In this document: positions 54,897-61,436 of the stretch, piece after piece
How the letters are laid out: each line of letters opens with the position of its first letter
Numbering within the stretch: the stretch's first letter is position 1
Source: Streptomyces sp. RKAG293
GTDB lineage: Bacteria > Actinomycetota > Actinomycetes > Streptomycetales > Streptomycetaceae
Direction: 5' to 3'
NCBI RefSeq assembly: GCF_023701745.1
Contig: NZ_JAJOZB010000001.1
Span: forward strand, 1 to 64,000
DNA length: 64,000 nt
Made by a program: the position numbers and the translations under genes
The notes under the pieces: model-generated
The model's input: only the letters and a program-made list of their open reading frames with translations
Told to the model about the DNA's origin: nothing
The model's database searches: none

Positions 54897-55728
54897 ATTC
54901 GGTCACGCAAGCGGTCTTTCCGGGTGAGGCGGCGGGTCATGAGGGTGATGGCGGCCCAGGTGATCAGGGATTCGGCGTGCTGGATGAGGCGCTCGTAGTC
55001 GCGTGCGTGGCGGCGAGCGTGCATGAGCCAGGCCAGGGAGCGCTCGACGACCCAGCGGCGGGGCAGCACAACGAATCCGATGGCGTCCTTGGGTCAGCTG
55101 ACCGTCTTGACTGTGAGGTTGAGGTACTTCTTGGCCCATGTGACGAGCTGGCCGGCGTAGGCGGAGTCGGCCCAGACGATGGTGATCTCCGGGTGCGTGA
55201 GCCGCAGTCGGAACAGGACCTCCTTCGCGGCGTGGCGGTCGGTCATGTCGGCAGGCGTGACCATGACGAACAGCACCAGGCCCTTGGTGTCGACCACGAG
55301 ATGTCGCTTGCGGCCGTGATTTTCTTCGCGGCGTCGTAGCCGCGGTGTCCTTGCCGACGGTCTCTGCGGCTTTGACACTCTGCGAGTCGATGATGGTGGC
55401 GACGGCCTGTGGGGCGCGGCCCATGCGCTGGCGGATCCGGCGACGAAGCCGGTCACGGATCTGTCCGACGACGCCGGCCACGGCCCAGCGCGTCATGAAG
55501 CCGTAGACCGTGCGCCAGGGCGGGAAGTCCTTTGGCAAAGCCCGCCACTTGCAGCCTGTGGCGACGACGTACCGGATGGCATCGACGATCTCTCGCCGTG
55601 GATGCTTCTCCGGGCGGCCTCCGGTTCGGGTCTCGCAGGCCGGCGTCGGCAGCAGCGGTGCGATCAGCGCCCACTCGTCGTCCCAGGTGTCCGAGGGATA
55701 CCAACGTCGCCCGCAGCAACAGTTCTCT
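54890..55728 (-). pseudogene. IS5-family transposase, broken
   Basis: YPSDTWDDEWALIAPLLPTP, GGRPEKHPRREIVDAIRYVV, CKWRALPKDFPPWRTVYGF, TIIDSQSVKAAETVGKD; a shift; then NHGRKRHLVVDTKGLVLFV, IVWADSAYAGQLVTW, a TGA after VKTVS, and [20 protein letters not shown] with [16 protein letters not shown] at the end. Frameshift plus nonsense codon make it inactive. Confidence 0.85.
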
Positions 55729-55741
55729 CCCCTCGGACGGT

Positions 55742-55781
55742 GGTGCGGGCTGCCGCGCCTTTGGCGGCGGCAGCCCGCACC
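55742..55781 (-). terminator. 15-bp perfect terminator hairpin
   Basis: GGTGCGGGCTGCCGC and exact complement around ten bases, starting three bases beyond the stop of the minus-strand operon. Confidence 0.85.
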
Positions 55782-55783
55782 GG

Positions 55784-56142
55784 TCAGGCATCGGTGAAGT
55801 CGGCGATGACGTCGAGCGTGGATTCCACCGAATTGAGCTGAGTGTTCAGGTGCTTGATCCACCGGCCCTTGGGTTGGAGGGCGGCGTGCGGTGCGACGGT
55901 TCCGGTGATGAACCGGCGGATCTCGGTGAGCTTGCCGCGGATGATCGCGACCTCATAGACCTGGAGCTCGACGGGGTCGGCGCAAAACTTGTAGCCGTCC
56001 GGCCTCGTCCAAATCAGCGGGGGCCGGCTCTGACCAGTTGAGGAAAGGTAAGATCGGCCGGACGTGCCTCGAACAGCACGAAGCGGACAGTGTCGGCCTG
56101 CCGCTGGGCTGCCGGCGATTTGCGCTCGCGAGAGCGAGGCAT
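55784..56142 (-). pseudogene. Partner of DUF6192 gene, one-base frameshift
   Basis: Starts MPRSRERKSPAAQRQADTVR and VLFEARPADLTFPQLVRAG. A one-base shift at about 56020-56030 then leads to LIWTRPDGYKFCADPVELQV, YEVAIIRGKLTEIRRFITG, GRWIKHLNTQLNSVESTL and a TDA end. Both halves are well formed. The start is only a few bases after the DUF6192 stop. Without the shift it would encode about 119 residues. Assembly error or recent loss are both possible. Confidence 0.6.
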
Positions 56143-56145
56143 CGG

Positions 56146-57258
56146 CTACTCGCCTTGCAGAAGCCGGGCCAGCTTGCCGTCGACGTCGACCTTCCCGGTG
56201 TCGACGACGGTCTCGATCCAGTCCAGTGTCGCCCGGACCCGGGCGACGTTCTCGTGGACGATGGTGCGTTCGTCGTCGTCAAGCTGGCGGTCGCGCATGC
56301 CCGGGACGACCCGGCCGGCCGCGGCGACGAACGCGTGGCAGGCGGTGACCAGGTCGAGGAATTCCACCGACCGCTCGATGCTGCGGATGATCGCCGGGGC
56401 GACGGGATTGGTGTCCTGGAAGTGTTCGCGGGCCTGCCAGCCCGGATCGACCTGGGCCCGGTTGACCTGATGGCGGGCGATGTCGTCCGACATCGCCCGA
56501 AACGCGACGTCGGGGCGCCGCAGCAGACCGGTGGTCACCTCCGCCGCGACACCCTCGTCGCGGGTCAGCTCCTCAACCACCCGGACCTTGTCCGCCGGAG
56601 CGACCTGGGCGACGACAGCCGGGCGCCGCAGGAAATCCGGGGCGACCGCGGCAGCAACCTGGTCCTCACGGGTCAGCTCGGCCACCGCCCGGACCTTGTC
56701 CTCAACCTTCACCTGCGCGACCACCGACGGCCGCCGCAGCAAATCCCCGGTCACCGTCGCGGCGACCTCCTCGTCCTGGGCGAGGGTGTGGATCGCGCTG
56801 ACCTTTTCCTGCGGTGTGACCGGCCTGGCCACCTGCTGGCCGACCCGCCGAAGCGCGTCGTCCGGCGTCCACCGGGCCTTGCCTTCGGGCGTGTTGAGGA
56901 TCGCAGTGAACCGCTCTTGCTCATCCGCGATGCTGGCCAGGATCTTGTGGACGGTGAAGGAGACGTCCTTCACCCGGCGGTCCTTCGGCCACCTTGACGC
57001 CCAGCGAGCAGATTCCACCGACCTGTAGGTCGCGCCGATATCTTCGGCCAGGCGGAACAACGAGTCCCTGACCGTGAACAGCTCAGCGCCCGGCGCGGAG
57101 CCTCCGCGACCGCGCATCGGTTCGACCTCGAGTGCGGCGTCGCCGATCGTGAACTGGATGCGGCTGGCGGTCTCCATCAGTTTCCGCAACTCGGTCAAGA
57201 TCTCTGCATACCGGCTCGCGCTGACACTGCCGACCTTCTCGGCACTCTCCTCGGGCAT
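56146..57258 (-). CDS. DUF6192 family protein (ParB/KorB-like helical)
   Basis: 370 residues. The N-terminus has RYAEILTELRKLMETASRIQ, FTIGDAALEVEPM, RLAEDIGATYRSVESARWAS and SRWPKDRRVKDVSFTVHKIL, which match the DUF6192 pattern and include an HTH-like helix pair. Residues 150-245 hold tandem repeats of about 28 residues (VTGDLLRRPSVVAQVKVEDK, then VAPDFLRRPAVVAQVAPADK, then VTTGLLRRPDVAF). Probably a DNA-associated plasmid or element protein. It is followed within a few bases by a small partner gene and then a strong terminator. Confidence 0.78.
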   Translation of the reverse strand: MPEESAEKVGSVSASRYAEILTELRKLMETASRIQFTIGDAALEVEPMRGRGGSAPGAELFTVRDSLFRLAEDIGATYRSVESARWASRWPKDRRVKDVSFTVHKILASIADEQERFTAILNTPEGKARWTPDDALRRVGQQVARPVTPQEKVSAIHTLAQDEEVAATVTGDLLRRPSVVAQVKVEDKVRAVAELTREDQVAAAVAPDFLRRPAVVAQVAPADKVRVVEELTRDEGVAAEVTTGLLRRPDVAFRAMSDDIARHQVNRAQVDPGWQAREHFQDTNPVAPAIIRSIERSVEFLDLVTACHAFVAAAGRVVPGMRDRQLDDDERTIVHENVARVRATLDWIETVVDTGKVDVDGKLARLLQGE

Positions 57259-57544
57259 GGTTCATCACCAACCCGCGAGCCGGGCACGGCACTTGACCGC
57301 GACGGGAGACGACCCGCTTCCTGAGCCCGAGAGTCGGACCGGCAATGCGCAGATCACAATAAATGACCTCAATTGACCGGAATCCGATCGAATTGGTGAT
57401 CGGGATGTGTTCGAGAACCGCCGGACCCGCAGCCTGACCAGCAACTTCTTCCCAGACAACGGCCGCTCGGCAAGACAACGCTCGTAGCAGGAATCCACCC
57501 GCCGAGCCCGGGTACGGCACCGCGGGCACCTGGGCGGCCACCAC
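57259..57544. other. Upstream region of DUF6192 operon
   Basis: Contains an AT-richer stretch (57345-57410) that may be the promoter. No gene supported. Confidence 0.35.
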
Positions 57545-58170
57545 GATCCGCACTCGCCGCGATGAGTGGATCGGTGCCGGAGTGTTCGTCCGGCTCAAAC
57601 AGCTCGCGCTCGATGCCTATGACCGCCTGGTCGGCTTGGCTCTTGAGGATGTCGCCGTGGACGGGTGTATCACCAAAGCACCTGGTGGAGGGCAGGTCGC
57701 CGGACCTTCCCCGGTCGACCGGCGTAAACAGGGCATGAAGCGCTCACTGCTGGTCGAGGGTCACGGGATTCCGGGTCCTGGCCGGGGCCAACCGCCATGA
57801 CTCGCCGCTGCTGGAGCCCACCCTCGACCTGCTTGCGGAGATCGGCCCGCTGCCCGAAGTCATCACCGTGCACCTGGATTCTGGTTATGACTCTGGGAAG
57901 ACCCGCGCCCTTCTCGACGAGCGCGGGCTGCAAGGCGAGATCGCCCGCAAGGGCGATAAAGCCCCTATTCAAGCTGGCCGTCGGTGGCATATCGAGCGGA
58001 CGAACGCCTGGCACAACGCATTCAACCGACTCCAGCGCTGCTACGAACGCCGCCAGATCGCCATCAACGCGTTCTTCGACCTCGCCGACACAATCATCAC
58101 TTTGCGTAGCCTGATCCGCCGCGCCTGGACCACCCACCGCTGGGACAACCGCCCCATACGACGCCCTTGA
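57545..58170 (+). pseudogene. IS5-family transposase, truncated and frameshifted
   Basis: VFVRLKQLALDAYDRLVGLA, LEDVAVDGCITKAPGGGQVA (first Asp), KQGMKRSLLVEGHGIP, shift, then VITVHLDSGYDSGKTRALLD (second Asp), LQGEIARKGDKAPIQAGRRW, HIERTNAWHNAFNRLQRCYE (Glu), TIITLRSLIRRAWTTHRWDN. The N-terminal DNA-binding part is missing. Confidence 0.85.
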
Positions 58171-58263
58171 AGATCACAACCCGCGCAAGGCCGTGTCAGG
58201 TCCCACATGTGCACTGACCGACGGCGCCGCCCCATCGGTCATAAACCCATCACCCGCTCGTGT

Positions 58264-58686
58264 TCAGCCATGCTCGGCGCGTGCGTAGGCTTCATGCAGG
58301 TCGGCGATTTCCTCATCGAACCCGTAGTACGACCATGACCACCACTCGTGTTCGAGCGGGCGAAGATCGATCGTGCCGTCGTAAGTCTCGGCGGTGTCAT
58401 TTTGACGCGTCGGCACGCCGTACCACCGCACGAGGAAGGTGAAGCGGCCATAGTGCACCGCAAAGATCACGCCGGTGACGGGATGGACCATCACATTGTT
58501 GATACCGAGCGACCATTTGCATGTTTCGGGCAGGTCGCGACCATACTTGTAGAAGAGGGCGACGCCTCCCTCGTCGATGCTGATGCCGTGAAAAGGCTTC
58601 AGCCGATCGTCCGGGCCAACACGGAGCCAAGCGAGGATTCGTTCGTTGGCCGGGTGTGCATGCATCCAATGGCTGAGATAATCCAC
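58264..58686 (-). CDS. Conserved-looking hypothetical protein
   Basis: 140 residues from a GTG (VDYLSHWMHAHPANER...). Well-mixed composition: ILAWLRVGPDDRLKPFHGIS, VALFYKYGRDLPETCKWSLG, VMVHPVTGVIFAVHYGRFTF, LVRWYGVPTRQND, then an aromatic-rich end (EWWSWSYYGFDEEIADL). Looks like a complete small globular protein. No family recognised; no clear ribosome-binding site. Confidence 0.6.
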   Translation of the reverse strand: MDYLSHWMHAHPANERILAWLRVGPDDRLKPFHGISIDEGGVALFYKYGRDLPETCKWSLGINNVMVHPVTGVIFAVHYGRFTFLVRWYGVPTRQNDTAETYDGTIDLRPLEHEWWSWSYYGFDEEIADLHEAYARAEHG

Positions 58687-58886
58687 GCCGGCTAACTGTA
58701 CATGCGATGCAGCCCCCCTGCAGCAGGCGGTCTGCGTCAAGTAACCCACGTCCCAGGAGGCCGCACGGCTGCCTATTCGCGCGACCTCGAATTCAGCGCG
58801 TGTTACGTCAGCGACTACTCCCTCTGAACGGCCACCACTTTTCCAAGCAGCGGATGGAAATATACAACCACGGCGACACCATGGAC

Positions 58887-58903
58887 CAAGTAAAAACTAC
58901 TCA
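58887..58903. promoter_or_regulatory. 17-bp box CAAGTA-N5-TACTCA
   Basis: Right arm perfect, left arm weak. About 200 bp upstream of the minus-strand hypothetical gene and 705 bp before the secreted-protein gene. Confidence 0.4.
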
Positions 58904-59106
58904 ACAACCAGGATTCGAAGGTTGATTCTGTCCTGCTCTGCCACGGGCGTGTGTCGTGGGCGAGTGCAGGCGTGGGCCGTGGGCGAGCCGCCGACTGGTC
59001 GAATGGCACTCTCCTGGCGCTCGTCCTTGGTGCGGCGGAGTGCATTCGCCGTTCACCCTGCCTCCGAGACGGGCGTCGCGTCGTCGGCCCCTCGCCCCCA
59101 CCCTCG

Positions 59107-59134
59107 ACCGGGACCGGGACCGGGACCGGGACCG
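59107..59134. repeat. Short tandem repeat (ACCGGG)4.7
   Basis: Four complete ACCGGG units plus ACCG in noncoding DNA. Probably prone to slippage. Confidence 0.85.
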
Positions 59135-59607
59135 AACAGTAGAGGCGGGGAAGGGGTCGGGCAGTCGGTCGCACCAGACCCTCGGACGCCGGGTGTGGGG
59201 AGACCGCGTCGGGCACCACGCAGCGGCAGGTGGGGCATCACCGCACGGATGCCGGAAACCCCGGCCCGGGCGGCACTCTGGCCGAATGGGTGCGAACCAC
59301 ACGCTGAACAGGCGGCCGTGGCCGTCGTAGCGGTGACCCTCGGGCACCGGTTCCATAACGTGCGTCTGGACGCGGAGGTCGCCGGGGCCGCTGGCCTACG
59401 CCCGTCGAAGACCATATTGGGCCGACGGCGGACGGACTCCAAAGCACGCGCAGTGCAAACTGGTTCGGGTTTGACAGGACGACCCGGACCGCCACCGTGT
59501 TCACGGCCGGATCTTGACGGAACTCGGAGCACCTGATTCGATCCCCAAGGCTTTGACTGGGGACGATAGTTCGGGTCAGGCGGTCGATCAAAACGGAAGG
59601 ATTCGAA

Positions 59608-60786
59608 GTGGCGCGCAGATCCGCCCATCGGCAGCGGGGCAACAGGCCAAAGTCAGCGCTGTTGATCGGTTCGGCCGCTGCAGCGGTGTTGTGCGCCGCA
59701 GCGTACTTCGTCAGTCCCCTCGCGCACCGCGCGGGGGCGCCGGAACCACAGGCGGACGTCAACCATACGGTCCAGAAGGTCACTCCGTCCGTGACACCGC
59801 TGCGGCGCAGCGCCAGCGGCTCCGCGTCGCCGTCCACATCCGCGTCACACCGGGTCACGACGCCGGTGGCTCGCCGTGCCCCAGCCCACCCGCTGCTCGC
59901 ACCGGTTGGGGATCTGGGCTCCTGCCCGGTCGCCCCCGCGGACAGCATCTGGCGCACCCCAGTGGACGGCCTCCCGGTGCTGTCGCACTCCCCCGCCTAC
60001 GTCTCCTCGATCGGCGCCTCCTCGCGCGTGCACGCCGACTTCGGCTCCGGCACCTGGGACGGCGCCCCGTTCGGCATTCCGATCACCAAGCTGCCGGCCG
60101 GCACTCCGGTGTCGCCAGTGTCGTTCGACTATGCGGACGAAAGCGATCGGGGGCCATACCGGATCCCGGCCAGCGCGCTCGTCGAAGGCGGCTCCGGGGC
60201 GAACGGGGACAGGCACGTGATCGCGGTCGACACGGCGACCTGTCGGTCCTACGAGCTGTGGGACGCCCGTCCGGTAGGCGGCGGCGCCTGGCACGCCGGC
60301 TCCGGCGCGGTCTTCGACCTCACGTCGAACGCACTGCGGCCGGACGGCTGGACCTCCGCCGATGCCGCCGGCCTGCCGATACTGCCGGGGCTGGCCCGCT
60401 ACGACGAGGCGAACCGCGGCGTCATCGACCACGCGCTGCGCATCACCGTGCCGCGCACCCAGGCGTCCCACCAGTGGCCGGCCCGGCACGACGCTGGATC
60501 CCCGGGTTCCTCGCTGCCCCAGATGGGCCAGCGCCTACGGCTGAAGGCCAGCGTAAACATCTCCGGCCTGCCGCCGCAGGCGCGGGCCATCGCGCAGGCG
60601 TTGAAGACCTACGGGGTGATCGTCGCCGACAACGGCTCGGCCTGGTATGTCAGCGGCACACAGGACGACCGATGGAGCAACGAACAGCTGCAGAGCCTCG
60701 GCACCCTGACTGGAGCCGACTTCGAAGCGGTCGACACCTCGGCGTTGCGGGTCTCCGCTGGCTCCGGGGCGGCTCACCGGCCCTGA
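59608..60786 (+). CDS. Secreted hypothetical protein
   Basis: 392 residues from a GTG with AAGGA seven bases before. N-terminal membrane/signal segment (SALLIGSAAAAVLCAAAYFV) without a clear cleavage site, a Ser/Thr/Pro linker, then a domain of about 290 residues starting LGSCPVAPADSIWRTPVDGL: SRVHADFGSGTWDGAPFGIP, YRIPASALVEGGSGANGDRH, RSYELWDARPVGGGAWHAGS, GVIDHALRITVPRTQ, and an ending with SLGTLTGADFEAVDTSALRV. I have seen this style in uncharacterised extracellular actinobacterial proteins. No catalytic motif is evident. A surface-exposed role is inferred. Confidence 0.75.
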   Translation: MARRSAHRQRGNRPKSALLIGSAAAAVLCAAAYFVSPLAHRAGAPEPQADVNHTVQKVTPSVTPLRRSASGSASPSTSASHRVTTPVARRAPAHPLLAPVGDLGSCPVAPADSIWRTPVDGLPVLSHSPAYVSSIGASSRVHADFGSGTWDGAPFGIPITKLPAGTPVSPVSFDYADESDRGPYRIPASALVEGGSGANGDRHVIAVDTATCRSYELWDARPVGGGAWHAGSGAVFDLTSNALRPDGWTSADAAGLPILPGLARYDEANRGVIDHALRITVPRTQASHQWPARHDAGSPGSSLPQMGQRLRLKASVNISGLPPQARAIAQALKTYGVIVADNGSAWYVSGTQDDRWSNEQLQSLGTLTGADFEAVDTSALRVSAGSGAAHRP

Positions 60787-61436
60787 CGGGTACCGTCGAC
60801 AAGACCGTCGCTGACTCACAACGTGCCGTGACAGGACCGATTTCCCAGAGAGCGTCCTCCGCGATGCGCTCACCAGTACCTGAACTGAATCGTTTCCATG
60901 ATTTCCAGGGCAGTTCGATAACTGGCACGCCCCCGTCCTCCTTGAAGTGTCCGAGGACCTCAACGACACACGTTGAGGCGGCCAGGCCGAATAGTGGGGG
61001 ACGGCTCGCCGCATGGATCGGGCCGTTCTACCCGGACGCGATGAACGCCGGCACGACGGGATAAGAGCTTTCCGTCGAGCGCCTCGCGCCCGCTCCCTCT
61101 CGACGCGGACGCCATGCGCGGCACCTCGGCCGGAGTGTCGCCGGCATACCCCATCTTGGCCAGCAGCTGGCGGCAGTCCATGGTGCGCAGCGGCAACCGG
61201 GTCGCCGCCGTCGCCATAGGCGGCCGTCGGCTTGAGTCACAACTACTCAAGAGGCCGGGGCTTCCGGAGGCTCTAATGAAGGACAAAGTTCGCTGGCGCA
61301 CCTGCTGAGCGTGACGCCCTTCAGGCGCGGCGCTCATTCTACGGGAATGGCTTGCACCTGCTGCCAAGGTTTCCCTGGTCGCTTCATGACCGAGGGTGTG
61401 TGGAGTGTCAACGTATCGCCAGATCGGGGAGTTTTC
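60787..61436. other. Intergenic, upstream of metallophosphoesterase
   Basis: Holds the perfect palindrome at 61231. On the minus strand CRQLLAKMGYAGDTPAEVPR (about 61110-61175) is protein-like but isolated; it could be a gene remnant. Confidence 0.4.
61231..61251. promoter_or_regulatory. Perfect palindrome CTTGAGT-N7-ACTCAAG
   Basis: Seven-base perfect arms with seven bases between, 186 bp upstream of the metallophosphoesterase. It equals the HAIR sequence bound by HspR as I recall it, and it also contains the window's 17-bp box (TGAGTC-N5-TACTCA). Confidence 0.65.

Larger units (their letters stand above)
58687..59607. other. Long spacer with one regulon-type box
   Basis: A box lies at 58887, a weaker one (ACGTCA-N5-TACTCC) at 58805, and a short tandem repeat at 59107. 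Overlapping open frames on both strands have Arg/Pro/Gly-rich shadow composition. No gene supported. Confidence 0.45.

Noticed and set aside
58922..61064. Long frames overlapping the secreted-protein gene at 59.6 kb
   Set aside because: Arg/Pro-rich, without start signals. The 392-residue frame has a ribosome-binding site, signal segment and balanced composition.
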